From ZC4RG30 sp963726085 (lineage in GTDB: Bacteria > Pseudomonadota > Gammaproteobacteria > Steroidobacterales > Steroidobacteraceae): a DNA stretch of 64,000 bases. A model generated the notes under the pieces. It was not told the origin of the DNA. It ran no database searches and was given only the letters and a program-made list of their open reading frames with translations. Location of the stretch: positions 159,254 to 223,253 of the forward strand of contig CAVSAR010000003.1 in NCBI GenBank assembly GCA_963726085.1, in the 5' to 3' direction. How positions within the stretch are numbered: position 1 is the stretch's first letter; each line of letters starts with the position of its first letter. The position numbers and the translations under genes were made by a program. This document shows, in pieces, positions 9,744 through 18,254 of this stretch.

Positions 9744-9965
9744 TTACTTGGCAGCGGCCGGAGCAGCAGGGGCGTCGGCAGCAGGAGCAGCGGCAGGAGC
9801 AGCGGCGTCGGCAGCCGGCGCAGCAGCAGGTGCAGCGGCGTCAGCAGCCGGAGCAGCAGCAGGTGCGGCAGCAGGAGCAGCAGCCTCAACCGCAGGCGCC
9901 TCTTCCTTCTTGGCGCAAGCAGCCAGGGCCAGCGCAATGGCGACGGCGCTGATAGCAAGTTTCAT
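9744..9965 (-). CDS. Small Ala/Pro-repeat lipoprotein
   Basis: 73 residues from MKLAISAVAIALALAACAKK: a lysine, a hydrophobic run and a lipobox LAAC with the lipidated Cys at 17, so it should be anchored in the envelope. After KKEEAPAVEAAAP the mature part is almost wholly Ala/Pro/Asp and contains three exact 11-residue repeats (AAAPAAAPAAD) before APAAPAAAK. No enzymatic domain; the family is not recognised, and an Ala/Pro spacer resembles extended periplasmic linkers. An in-frame ATG at 9971 is an equally possible start. It has its own promoter candidate, a leader hairpin and a downstream terminator. Confidence 0.7.
   Translation of the reverse strand: MKLAISAVAIALALAACAKKEEAPAVEAAAPAAAPAAAPAADAAAPAAAPAADAAAPAAAPAADAPAAPAAAK
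9774..9872. repeat. 33-base tandem repeat, three copies, inside the lipoprotein gene
   Basis: Three consecutive units encode AAAPAAAPAAD on the minus strand. The DNA copies differ slightly but keep the 33-base period. Such in-frame repeats can gain or lose units without breaking the gene. Confidence 0.75.
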
Positions 9966-10027
9966 GTTCATCAAGAGATACCCCGAGAGAGTGGAATGAA
10001 AGACATCTGAGACCCAAGACACCATGC

Positions 10028-10051
10028 AAAAAGAGGCACCGAAGTGCCCCT
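10028..10051 (-). terminator. Attenuator-like hairpin in the leader of the lipoprotein gene
   Basis: Minus strand: an 8-bp stem (AGGGGCAC with GTGCCTCT, one G-T pair) closed by a TTCG tetraloop, then TTTTT (10028-10032). It lies between the predicted promoter (10073-10100) and the lipoprotein start (9965). No gene ends just upstream on this strand, so it would act on the leader of the lipoprotein mRNA or make a very short RNA. Confidence 0.6.
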
Positions 10052-10072
10052 ATTCACTGCGTCTCTGATTTG

Positions 10073-10100
10073 ATTCTAGCGGCTTTGTGACCGCATTCAA
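10073..10100 (-). promoter_or_regulatory. Sigma70-like promoter candidate for the lipoprotein gene
   Basis: Minus strand: -35 TTGAAT (10095-10100), 16-base spacer, -10 TAGAAT (10073-10078). It would start transcription near 10066, just before the leader hairpin. Assigned by eye from consensus matches. Confidence 0.45.
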
Positions 10101-10204
10101 GACAATAGTGGTGACCAGTTACTTGCCGTCGCTGTTTGACGACATGCGCTGCATCGTCGAGCACTGGCTGGCACAATCCACCGGCTGGACTGCATCGGAC
10201 GCCC

Positions 10205-11530
10205 ATGACACTCACGCCAAACATCGATTCCCAATTCACCGCGCACCTGGATCGCATCCATAACGCCATCGCGCGGTCCATGCAGGAGCTGGGCACGGAC
10301 GCGCTGGTGATCCATGCCGGGCTTGAGCACCTGGCCTTCCTCGACGATCAGCCCTACCCGTATAAACCCAATCCTTGGTTTGTCTGGCTGGCACCTGTGC
10401 TGCGCGCACCGGGTAGTTTGATCCTCTGGAGATACAATAAGAAGCCTATCCTCTATTTTGTATCTCCAGAGGACTATTGGCATGCGCCACCGGCGATTCC
10501 GGATGATCCGTGGACACTGCAATTTGATCTGCAGGCGGTACCGGACCCGCAGTCGGCACTGGCGGCGCTGCCAGCGGGCGGCGAGCGGGTTTGCTGGATA
10601 GGCGAGCCCGCACCGCCGCATCCGCAGTGGCTGCGCAACCCCGCCACGGTTTTGCTGCAGCTCGAGCAGCTGCGTTGCCGGAAATCCCCTTATGAAGTGG
10701 GACGCCTCATGGAAGCCACGGTCCTGGGCGCTGCGGGGCACCTTGCGGCAGAGCAGGCGTTTCGCGCAGGCGGCAGTGAGCTTGAAATCCATCTGGCCTT
10801 CCTGGCCGCCAGCCGCCAGTGCGAGGCGGACCTGCCCTACGGCAACATCGTCGCGTTGAACGAGCACGCGGCGACGCTGCACTACCAACTGCGTGCGCCG
10901 GACCGGCCAGCGCAGCGTCACTCGCTGCTGATCGACGCCGGGGCCAACAGTCGCGGCTACGCCAGCGACATCACCCGCACCCATGCCGCAGCGCCAGGGC
11001 TGTTCGCAACGTTGGTGGACGCCATGCATGCACTGCAGCAGCAGCTGTGTGCGCGCGTCAAGCCGGGAGTGGACTGGCGGGATTTGCACTTGTCTGCCCA
11101 TCAGCTCGTCGCACAGCTGCTAGGCGATGCCGGCGTGCTGCGCATCGCCGCGGAAGATGCAGTCGCGCAGGGCATTTCATCAGCATTCCTGCCGCATGGC
11201 CTGGGCCACCTGCTGGGACTGCAGGTACATGATGTCGGGGGTTTTCGCGCTGGCGCGCATTCACCGCCCATTGCGCGACCGGCAGGTCACGACTCGCTGC
11301 GTCTGACGCGCCGCCTGGAAGAGGACATGGTGGTGACCGTGGAGCCGGGAATCTACTTCATTGATAGCCTGCTGCAGCCCCTACGCACTGGCCCGCATGC
11401 GCGACACGTGGATTGGTCATTGGTCGAAACGCTGCGTCCCTGCGGTGGCATTCGCATCGAGGATGACGTGCTGGTCACAGCCACCGGGCACGAGAACCTC
11501 ACGCGCGCGGCCTTCAACGCCGCGCGCTGA
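10205..11530 (+). CDS. pepQ: Xaa-Pro dipeptidase PepQ
   Basis: Cytosolic M24 metallopeptidase cleaving Xaa-Pro dipeptides. 441 residues from MTLTPNIDSQF, close to the E. coli enzyme. The N-terminal half contains the PepQ hallmark LILWRYNKKPILYFVSPEDY. The C-terminal pita-bread domain shows the dinuclear metal ligands: DAGANSRGYASD, LPHGLGHLLGLQVHDVGG, VTVEPGIYF and GIRIEDD. The frame is open 23 codons further upstream, but that part is not PepQ-like. Convergent with mscL (8 bases between stops). A perfect inverted repeat sits inside the coding sequence (separate entry). Confidence 0.96.
   Translation: MTLTPNIDSQFTAHLDRIHNAIARSMQELGTDALVIHAGLEHLAFLDDQPYPYKPNPWFVWLAPVLRAPGSLILWRYNKKPILYFVSPEDYWHAPPAIPDDPWTLQFDLQAVPDPQSALAALPAGGERVCWIGEPAPPHPQWLRNPATVLLQLEQLRCRKSPYEVGRLMEATVLGAAGHLAAEQAFRAGGSELEIHLAFLAASRQCEADLPYGNIVALNEHAATLHYQLRAPDRPAQRHSLLIDAGANSRGYASDITRTHAAAPGLFATLVDAMHALQQQLCARVKPGVDWRDLHLSAHQLVAQLLGDAGVLRIAAEDAVAQGISSAFLPHGLGHLLGLQVHDVGGFRAGAHSPPIARPAGHDSLRLTRRLEEDMVVTVEPGIYFIDSLLQPLRTGPHARHVDWSLVETLRPCGGIRIEDDVLVTATGHENLTRAAFNAAR
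10422..10473. repeat. Perfect 15-base inverted repeat within pepQ
   Basis: TCCTCTGGAGATACA at 10422-10436 is matched by its exact reverse complement at 10459-10473, with a 22-base AT-richer spacer. In mRNA this would form a 15-bp hairpin in the stretch coding for the conserved LYFVSPEDY segment. Confidence 0.8.
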
Positions 11531-11538
11531 CCCCGGCG

Positions 11539-11928
11539 TTACCTCTTCAGCAGGTCGCGAATCTCTGCCAGCAGCACTTCGCTGCGCGGCGGCGGCGGAG
11601 CCACCGCGGGCACCGCGGGAGTCTTGAGCTTGTTGATTGCCTTGATGGCCATGAACAGGCAAAAGGCGATGATGAGGAAATCCAGCACCGTCTCCAGGAA
11701 CGCGCCGTACTTGATCAGTACCGGCATGCCTTTGGGTGTCTCGCCGATTTGCCAGGCCAGGTCGGAGAAGTTGACGCCCGACAGCATCATGCCCAGTGGC
11801 GGCATGACCACGTTCTCGACGAAGCCCGAGACAATCTTGCCAAAGGCCGCGCCGATGATGACGCCAACGGCCATGTCGACGACATTGCCCTTCATCGCAA
11901 ATTCTTTGAATTCTGAGGCCAGGCTCAT
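11539..11928 (-). CDS. mscL: Large-conductance mechanosensitive channel MscL
   Basis: Inner-membrane pentameric channel that opens under membrane tension to release solutes on osmotic downshock. 129 residues: N-terminal amphipathic helix (MSLASEFKEFAMKGNVVDMA), TM1 (VGVIIGAAFGKIVSGFV), periplasmic loop, TM2 (VLDFLIIAFCLFMAIKAIN), and a C-terminal helix (SEVLLAEIRDLLKR). A single-gene unit. Confidence 0.98.
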   Translation of the reverse strand: MSLASEFKEFAMKGNVVDMAVGVIIGAAFGKIVSGFVENVVMPPLGMMLSGVNFSDLAWQIGETPKGMPVLIKYGAFLETVLDFLIIAFCLFMAIKAINKLKTPAVPAVAPPPPRSEVLLAEIRDLLKR

Positions 11929-12006
11929 GGCGATCTCCCTTCTGATTTGCCGTGGTGCAGGCTATGCCACTGGCGCCTGCGACTGCAAGCCGCGTACGAT
12001 TAATGC

Positions 12007-12938
12007 ATGTTCCTGCATCCCCATGGCAAATTCGACAACCACGCCAGCAAGTACCTGCACATCGAGGCGCTGCCGCTGGCCGCGGCCATGGGGGCCGAGA
12101 TCCGGGGCGTGAATATCCCCCAGATAACTGACGCCCAGTTCGAGGAAGTCCGGCACGCGCTGTTCCGGCACAAGATGATCTATTTCCGGGGCCAGCAGCT
12201 CGGCCACGCCGAACAGCGAGGCCTTCAGCCTGCGCTTCGGACCGTTCGCCGAGGACGCCTACACCGAGGGCGTGCCCGGGCCATCGCAAGGTCCAGCCGC
12301 TGATCAAGGAAGCCGATGACCGCTCGGCGCATGGTGTTCGGGCGGGGCTGGCATACCGACTCGCCGTTCCTTGCCGGAGCCCCCAGCCATCACCATGCTG
12401 CGCTCGGTCCAGATGCCGCCTTACGGCGGCGACACCACCTGGGCCAATTCGGCGCTGGCCTACGCCATGCTGAGCGACCGCATGCGCGAGACTGATTCGC
12501 GGACTGAAGGTGCATTTCTCGATGCGCGACGTGCTGGCCTCGGCGCAGGCCAATGTCGAGCAGCGCGACAGCCCGATCGGCCAGCTTGCGGCCACCCGCG
12601 CCGCGGCGTCCAGCTGCCCGAGGCAATCGCTGCGCAAGGTGCGCGGCAACTGCCATCCCCTGGTGCGCACCCACCCGGTCACCGGCGAGAAGGCGCTGTA
12701 TGTCGATCGCTCCTATGGCATCGGCATCGAGGGCATGGACGACGACGAATCCGCGCCGTTGCTCAAGTCGCTGGTGGACCATCTGACGCAGCCGGCATTC
12801 ACCTGCCGGCTGCGCTGGGAGCCGGGGATGGTGACGTTGTGGGACAACCGCCTGTGCGTGCACCAGGCCTTCAACGACTACGACGGGTTTCGGCGCGAGA
12901 TGTATCGCACCACGCTGGCGGGCGAAAGGCCGCGCTGA
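12007..12938 (+). pseudogene. TauD/TfdA-family Fe(II)/2-oxoglutarate dioxygenase, multiply frameshifted as given
   Basis: Reading across frames recovers a TauD-like protein: IEALPLAAAMGAEIRGVNI at the start, IYFRGQQL, then the metal-binding GWHTDSPF, MLRSVQMPPYGGDTTWANS, and a C-terminal part with the distal His in LCVHQAF and an Arg in YRTTLAGERP. Five single extra bases (about 12216, 12281, 12331, 12373 and 12492) explain the breaks up to VHFSMRDVL; at least two more, compensating, lie near 12600-12650. All active-site residues survive once these are removed, which favours sequence error over decay. The substrate is unknown; the family includes taurine and herbicide dioxygenases. Confidence 0.8.
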
Positions 12939-13045
12939 TCGAGTGTGAAAGGCACTGTTGCCGCCGGACGTCGCCTGGCCGTCACTTTACTGCCACGTCT
13001 CTGCTCTAGTATCTGCGGCACCCAGATCACGGTGCCGGTGTCGAC

Positions 13046-13819
13046 ATGAACTTTTGGCTGCACAGCTGGACCCTTTGCGGCGGAGTCATGACCCTGTCGC
13101 TGTTGTCGCTTGACTCTGCAGCGGACCCCACCCCGCGCGACCAGCTGCGCACAATCGTTCAACATCAATGTGTGCCGCACTGGCTTGCCGCCGGTGATCC
13201 TAGACCCTGCCTCCGAGTTCAGTTGCCAGGCGATGATCCGGCCGCCGATGGGTTTGCGATCCTGGCGGATCGGAAAGGTGGCGCACACCTGCTATTGATT
13301 CCGACGCGCACCATCAGTGGCATCGAGAGCCCGGCGGCGCTGGCACCCGGTACGTGGAACTACTTCGACGCCGCATGGCAGGCCCGTGACGTGCTGGAGG
13401 CCGTAGCCGGACGCCCACTGGCGCGCAACGCCATTGGCATGGCCATCAATCAGATTCGCGCCCGCAGTCAGGATCAACTGCATATTCATTTGAGCTGCCT
13501 GGGCAAGCCAATATTCGATGCGCTGCAGGTCGAAGCGGAGCGCATCGGACCGACTTGGGCACCCTTGTCCATTGGGGCCTGGAACTATCACGCCATACGG
13601 ATTGCTGGCTCGACACTGGGCCCGGCCAATCCGATTGGGCAGCTGGCCGACCTGCTGATGAGCGCCCCGCAGCTCATGGGCGAGTTCACCATGCTGGTTG
13701 CAGGCATGCAGTTCACGGACGGTCCGGGTTTTATCCTGCTCGCCGGAACATCGGTCCCTGGCGCCGAATTGCTCCTGGACTCCACCTGTGCCGTCACCGG
13801 AAGTGCCAGCGGCAAATGA
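13046..13819 (+). CDS. cdh: CDP-diacylglycerol diphosphatase
   Basis: Hydrolyses CDP-diacylglycerol to phosphatidate and CMP. 257 residues; the hydrophobic N-terminus (about 1-26, ending SAADP) looks like a membrane anchor or signal. The match to Cdh runs throughout: VQHQCVPH near the start, LLLIPTRTISGIESP in the middle, then the HIT-like catalytic motif QLHIHLSC at about 148-155. No strong ribosome site is visible before the ATG. Appears to be transcribed alone. Confidence 0.9.
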   Translation: MNFWLHSWTLCGGVMTLSLLSLDSAADPTPRDQLRTIVQHQCVPHWLAAGDPRPCLRVQLPGDDPAADGFAILADRKGGAHLLLIPTRTISGIESPAALAPGTWNYFDAAWQARDVLEAVAGRPLARNAIGMAINQIRARSQDQLHIHLSCLGKPIFDALQVEAERIGPTWAPLSIGAWNYHAIRIAGSTLGPANPIGQLADLLMSAPQLMGEFTMLVAGMQFTDGPGFILLAGTSVPGAELLLDSTCAVTGSASGK

Positions 13820-13952
13820 AATCTATACATTACGTCGTACCCAGATCAACGGTAGATTCTAGGTGGGCCGCATCGTCATTTCCGCCACACGAGATTGGAA
13901 CGATCCTGACCGGAGCCAGTTGCCGTACGGGCGCGCGAATTTCCGCATCAGG

Positions 13953-15854
13953 CTATGGACTTGCGTGAGGCGCGTCCCCCGGTACCGCGACGATCGCCTC
14001 AAGGCGCCCAACCAGGCGCTCCAGGCGCCGAATGATTGGCTGATAGGCGGTTGGTGACGCAGCGTCGAACCCGGCACGTTTGAGCAGCGCATACGGATCC
14101 TCAGAGCCACCCGCCTTCAGGAGCTCTAAGTACCGCTGCCGCGTAACCGCGTCGTTGCTCTCAAGTCCGTCGACGAAGTACGCCGCGGCGCTGACCGCGG
14201 TCAGGTATTTATAGAAGTAAAAATTGTAATAGAGGCCCGGCCGATTGACCCAGCGGGAGCACGCGCCAGCGTCAAACGTCGTCACGCCGGCATCCACTCC
14301 GTTGAAGTGCTTGTACAGATCGCAATAGATCCGATTCAGTGTCTGGCCGGTTACCACCTCACCGCGATCAGCGATCTCGTGCGCCTTCATTTCGAATTCA
14401 ACGTCGACGAACACCCCAAAGTAGGAGGAGCGCAGCAACTCGATGGCCTGGTCGAGCGCAAGGATCTGGTCCTGGCGCGACTTGGCGTGAGCGATCATGT
14501 GATCCGATAGCAGCATCTCGTTGGTCAACGAAGGCGTATCCACCAGGAACACGGAAGCGATCTCAGTGTTTTCGTAAGGCTGCGCGGCCTGCATCAGTTC
14601 CCCGTTTATGGCGTGACCCCATTCGTGTGCGACAGTGCTCACGCTGTCGAAGCTGCCGTCAAAGGTCAGCATCACGTACGGCGGCACGCCGTAGGCTTGC
14701 CACTCCGTGAGCGCACCCGGAGCCTTTCCTGGCTGGGCCACAGCATGCATGCGGTGACTCTGGAAGCCCTTTTGCAGAGTGCGCACATAGTCGTCGCCCA
14801 GAGGCGCCAACGCTTTTAGTATCAGCGTCTCGGCCTCATCCAGCGAATAGCGACGCGGATCGGTCGTCGGCGGAACGTACAGATCGTAAACATGCGTGTC
14901 GGGTAGGCCGAGTAACTTCTGGCGAACCTTCAAGTACCTCAGCAACGCCGACTGCGCCTTGTCCGCCTCGGTGACCATGACCTGGAAGGCGGTTTCCGGC
15001 ATCGCGTCGTCGCTGACGGCCAGCGCCAACGAACCAGAGTAGTGACGGGCCTGGGCTTCAAAGGCCATTCCGGCCAGATGTCCGAACGCGATCGCGCCAG
15101 CCGTGCCCTCGAAGCGGCCAAGCGCTTGGCTAACCGAATCATATGCTTGCCGCCGAATCTCGCGATTTGGATTGGATTGGGCCGTCCAGTAAGCATCGGG
15201 TGCCAGCTGCGTCATCTTCCCGCCAATTTCGAGGCTGGGCCACGGGAATTCCCCGTACAGCAACGTATCGTGGATTGCCGCGGGCTGGCGCCGCAGCGTT
15301 CCCGTCGCGGCTACCAGTGCTTCAGCTTCCGGGTCCAGTGTGTGAGGCCCCTGTCGCAGGATCAGTTCTATTGGCCGGCGAAAAGTTGATAGCGCGGGAT
15401 CTGTCTTTGCGAAGGTCTCAATTCGCTCCCGGCCAAGTGCCAGGATTTCCGGCTTCACGAAGGATGTGGCTTCATCAAAGCGCGACTGTAGTGTGGACAT
15501 TTGCTGGGTGCGCGCCTGGTTGGCATCGTTGCTCGCATCCACGTCGGCATTAAGATCTGCATACTCACTGAGCCGTTCCAGTCGTCGCCTAATCGCCGAG
15601 GTCCTCTCCAGCCCCGTGCGCAGTGCCGTCGCGCTCGAGCCGAAGGTATCCTTGAGTTGGGAAAGGCCCGGTACCGCCGCTTCTACTGCCAGGCGCTCCT
15701 GCTCCCAGGCCACTGCATCCCGAAAGAGTGGACTGAGATCCCACACGGCACCCTGTGCGGGATCGCCCGTGACCGTGGCGAGCGATGCGGGAAGCGCCGG
15801 CGCGCCAAGGGCCACGCAGGAAGCGAATCCGATGAACCGCGTGCGAAAGCCCAT
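13953..15854 (-). CDS. M3-family (PepF-like) oligopeptidase with export signal
   Basis: 633 residues. The zinc site is HEWGHA at about 410-415 (HExxH), with a downstream Glu in the ENTEIASVF region as third ligand. The rest follows oligopeptidase F: LSEYADLNADVDASN, a long helical middle, and YYNFYFYKY near the end. Unusually for a family mostly cytosolic, it begins with a cleavable-looking signal (MGFRTRFIGFASCVALGAPA, then LPASLA). AGAGG upstream of 15854 supports this start. Base composition looks somewhat less GC-rich than its neighbours, a weak hint of transfer. It would cut short peptides, possibly in the periplasm. Confidence 0.88.
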   Translation of the reverse strand: MGFRTRFIGFASCVALGAPALPASLATVTGDPAQGAVWDLSPLFRDAVAWEQERLAVEAAVPGLSQLKDTFGSSATALRTGLERTSAIRRRLERLSEYADLNADVDASNDANQARTQQMSTLQSRFDEATSFVKPEILALGRERIETFAKTDPALSTFRRPIELILRQGPHTLDPEAEALVAATGTLRRQPAAIHDTLLYGEFPWPSLEIGGKMTQLAPDAYWTAQSNPNREIRRQAYDSVSQALGRFEGTAGAIAFGHLAGMAFEAQARHYSGSLALAVSDDAMPETAFQVMVTEADKAQSALLRYLKVRQKLLGLPDTHVYDLYVPPTTDPRRYSLDEAETLILKALAPLGDDYVRTLQKGFQSHRMHAVAQPGKAPGALTEWQAYGVPPYVMLTFDGSFDSVSTVAHEWGHAINGELMQAAQPYENTEIASVFLVDTPSLTNEMLLSDHMIAHAKSRQDQILALDQAIELLRSSYFGVFVDVEFEMKAHEIADRGEVVTGQTLNRIYCDLYKHFNGVDAGVTTFDAGACSRWVNRPGLYYNFYFYKYLTAVSAAAYFVDGLESNDAVTRQRYLELLKAGGSEDPYALLKRAGFDAASPTAYQPIIRRLERLVGRLEAIVAVPGDAPHASP

Positions 15855-16055
15855 ACGACGACCTCTCTGGCTGTCTCGTTCGGCGCGCATGCCGCACAAC
15901 GAGTCGTCGGAGGCTTAATTCCACCCGTCTAGTCGCTTGCGACCAGCGGACAATACCGAATGCAGTGCATGACGGCCATCAGGAGGCACGAATTGGCCTG
16001 CCACAGCCAATCACTTCCACATCCAGCTCGACTCGCTTGGGGGAGTCCGCCAACG

Positions 16056-16084
16056 AAAAAGCCCCGGTCGAACCGGGGCTTTTC
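16056..16084 (-). terminator. Rho-independent terminator at the end of the alpha operon
   Basis: GCCCCGGT (16061-16068) pairs with ACCGGGGC (16072-16079) across a 3-base loop. On the minus strand a T-run (complement of A at 16056-16060) follows the stem. It lies 25 bases beyond the rplQ stop; the A/T flanks could make it work both ways. The rest of 15855-16108 shows no gene. Confidence 0.88.
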
Positions 16085-16108
16085 CTGAACCTCAATCAGC
16101 GTGGCCGC

Positions 16109-16597
16109 TTAAGCCGCCGCTGCCTTCCTCTTCTTGGGCGCGGCCTTGGCCTTGGCGGCAGTCTTGGCCTTGGGCGCCGACTTGGCCTTGGCCTTTTTGC
16201 CACCCTTGGCGTCTTCGTCGCCCTTGGCCTCTACCGCCGCCGGCCCATCGACCAGCTGCATCAATGCCATCGGCGCATTGTCACCAGGACGCGGCGCCAT
16301 GTGCAGGATGCGCGTGTAGCCACCAGCACGTGCCTTGAAACGCGGGCCCAGCTCGTCGAACAGCTTTTCGACCACCTTGGCATCGCGCAGCCGAGAGAAC
16401 GCGGTGCGCCGCTTGGCCAGCGTGTCGATCTTGCCCATGGTGATGAGAGGCTCGACCACGCGCCGCAGCTCCTTGGCCTTGGGCACGGTGGTACGGATGG
16501 TCTCGTGCTTGAGCAGCGAGGCCGCCATGTTGCGCAACATCGCGCGGCGATGCGGCGCATTGCGCGACAGCTGGCGACCGGAAAGTCCATGACGCAT
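16109..16597 (-). CDS. rplQ: 50S ribosomal protein L17
   Basis: Large-subunit protein near the tunnel exit; last gene of the alpha operon. The core (MRHGLSGRQLSRNAPHRRAM through LMQLVD) is standard, but at 162 residues it has a long C-terminal tail of Ala/Lys repeats (KKAKAKSAPKAKTAAKAKA) absent from the 127-residue E. coli protein; lineage-specific basic tails of this kind occur in L17 and probably contact rRNA. Confidence 0.98.
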   Translation of the reverse strand: MRHGLSGRQLSRNAPHRRAMLRNMAASLLKHETIRTTVPKAKELRRVVEPLITMGKIDTLAKRRTAFSRLRDAKVVEKLFDELGPRFKARAGGYTRILHMAPRPGDNAPMALMQLVDGPAAVEAKGDEDAKGGKKAKAKSAPKAKTAAKAKAAPKKRKAAAA

Positions 16598-16608
16598 ATA
16601 GAGCTCTC

Positions 16609-17610
16609 TTAGATAACTTCGCGATCTTCGTGACGCAGGCCCGCAGGCGGCCAGCCGTCCAGGCGCATGCCCAGCATGAGACCGTGTCCCTGCAGGACTT
16701 CCTTGATCTCGGTGAGCGACTTCTTGCCCAGGTTCGGCGTGCGCAGCAGCTCCACTTCGGTGCGCTGCACCAGATCGCCAATGTAGTGGATGTTCTCGGC
16801 CTTGAGGCAGTTGGCACTGCGCACGGTGAGCTCCAGCTCGTCGACGGGGCGCAGCAGCAGCGGATCGAACTGCATTTCCGCGACCTTGTTGACGGCCTCG
16901 TCTTCACCCTGCAGGTCCACGAACACCGACAGCTGGTCCTTGAGGATGGAACCGGCGCGGCGGATAGCCTCTTCGGCGTCGATGGTGCCGTTGGTCTCGA
17001 TGTCGAGCACCAGCTTGTCCAGGTCGGTGCGCTGCTCAACGCGCGCGGCATCCACCGCGTACGTCACGCGACGCACGGGGCTGAACGAAGCATCGAGCAG
17101 CAGGCGACCGATCGGGCGCGAGGCCTCTTCGAAGTTCGCGCGCTGCACTGCCGGGCGGTAGCCGCGGCCCTTCTCGATCTTCAGCGTCATCGACAGGCTG
17201 CCAGCCTTGGTCAGGTTGGCGATGACCAGTTCCGGATTCACGATTTCAATGTCGTGGTCCACCTGGATGTCACCGGCGGTGACCGGGCCCGGGCCCTTCT
17301 TGTTGAGGCGCAGCTCGGCGCTCTCGCGCGAGTGCATGCGAATGGCCACTGCCTTGAGGTTCAGCAGGACGTCGACGACATCCTCCTGCACACCTTCAAT
17401 GCTGGTGTACTCGTGCAGCACGCCTTCGATCTCCACCTCGGTGATCGCCGCACCGGGCATGGACGACAGCAGCACGCGCCGCAGCGCATTGCCGAGCGTG
17501 TGGCCAAAGCCGCGTTCAAAGGGCTCGATCACCACGCGCGCCTGGCGCGGGGCTACCGGATGCACCTTGACGACGCGGGGCTTGAGAAATTCTGTCACTG
17601 AGGAATGCAT
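16609..17610 (-). CDS. rpoA: RNA polymerase alpha subunit
   Basis: 333 residues from MHSSVTEFLKPR. The N-terminal domain (to ~235; RGFGHTLGNALRRVLLSS) dimerises and scaffolds beta/beta'; the C-terminal domain (about 250-320) binds UP elements and activators, with NCLKAENIHYIGDLVQRTE and LGKKSLTEIKEVL visible. The frame is open further upstream, but only this start matches the family. Between rpsD and rplQ as in E. coli. Confidence 0.98.
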   Translation of the reverse strand: MHSSVTEFLKPRVVKVHPVAPRQARVVIEPFERGFGHTLGNALRRVLLSSMPGAAITEVEIEGVLHEYTSIEGVQEDVVDVLLNLKAVAIRMHSRESAELRLNKKGPGPVTAGDIQVDHDIEIVNPELVIANLTKAGSLSMTLKIEKGRGYRPAVQRANFEEASRPIGRLLLDASFSPVRRVTYAVDAARVEQRTDLDKLVLDIETNGTIDAEEAIRRAGSILKDQLSVFVDLQGEDEAVNKVAEMQFDPLLLRPVDELELTVRSANCLKAENIHYIGDLVQRTEVELLRTPNLGKKSLTEIKEVLQGHGLMLGMRLDGWPPAGLRHEDREVI

Positions 17611-17623
17611 CGCACCTCCACCA

Positions 17624-18247
17624 TCACTTCGAATACAACTCGACAACGAGGTTTTCATTGATGTCAGGCAGCACGTCATCGCGGTTTGGGGCCGCCTTGA
17701 ACACGCCACGCATCTCTTTCTCGTTTACTTCGAGCCACTCAGGAAAACCAACCTGGCTGGCAACGGTGAGCGCGCTTGCAACGCGCCCCTGGTTGCGAGA
17801 CTTTTCACGAATCTGCACCACGTCCCCGGCCTTCACCTGGTACGAGGCGATCGTCACTGCTTCACCGTTGACCTGTATCGCCTTGTGGCTCACCAGCTGG
17901 CGCGCCTCGGCGCGCGTAACCGCGAAACCCATGCGATACACGACATTGTCCAGCCGGCACTCGAGCAGCTTCAGCAGCGTTTCGCCGGTTGACCCGGACA
18001 TGCGTGCGGCCTTCTGGTAATAGTTGCGGAACTGCCGCTCGAGCACGCCGTACATGCGGCGCAGCTTCTGCTTCTCGCGCAGCTGTGCGCCGTACTCGGA
18101 CAGGCGCGTGCGGCGCTCGCCCTTGATGCCACCGGGCGGAACCTGCAGCTTGCACTTGCTCTCCAGCGGCTTGGCGCCACTCTTGAGGAACAAGTCGGTG
18201 CCTTCGCGACGCGACAGCTTGCACTTGGGACCTATATATCGGGCCAT
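17624..18247 (-). CDS. rpsD: 30S ribosomal protein S4
   Basis: Primary 16S-binding protein, translational repressor of the alpha operon in E. coli. 207 residues from MARYIGPKCKLSRREGTD; the S4 RNA-binding domain is at about 95-155 (CRLDNVVYRMGFAVTRAEAR). Upstream open frame is shadow. 13 bases upstream of rpoA. Confidence 0.98.
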   Translation of the reverse strand: MARYIGPKCKLSRREGTDLFLKSGAKPLESKCKLQVPPGGIKGERRTRLSEYGAQLREKQKLRRMYGVLERQFRNYYQKAARMSGSTGETLLKLLECRLDNVVYRMGFAVTRAEARQLVSHKAIQVNGEAVTIASYQVKAGDVVQIREKSRNQGRVASALTVASQVGFPEWLEVNEKEMRGVFKAAPNRDDVLPDINENLVVELYSK

Positions 18248-18254
18248 ATCTACC

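Noticed and set aside
9727..9999. Gly/Ala/Ser-rich plus-strand frames opposite the lipoprotein
   Set aside because: Mirror image of the 33-base repeats; the minus frame has a start, lipobox and terminator, the plus frames have none.
10054..10296. 80-codon minus-strand frame ending YCLECGHKAARIKSETQ just before the leader hairpin
   Set aside because: The CxxC-like end drew attention, but it lies mostly antisense to pepQ, has no family match, and the promoter-like TAGAAT is inside it; more likely leader DNA of the lipoprotein gene.
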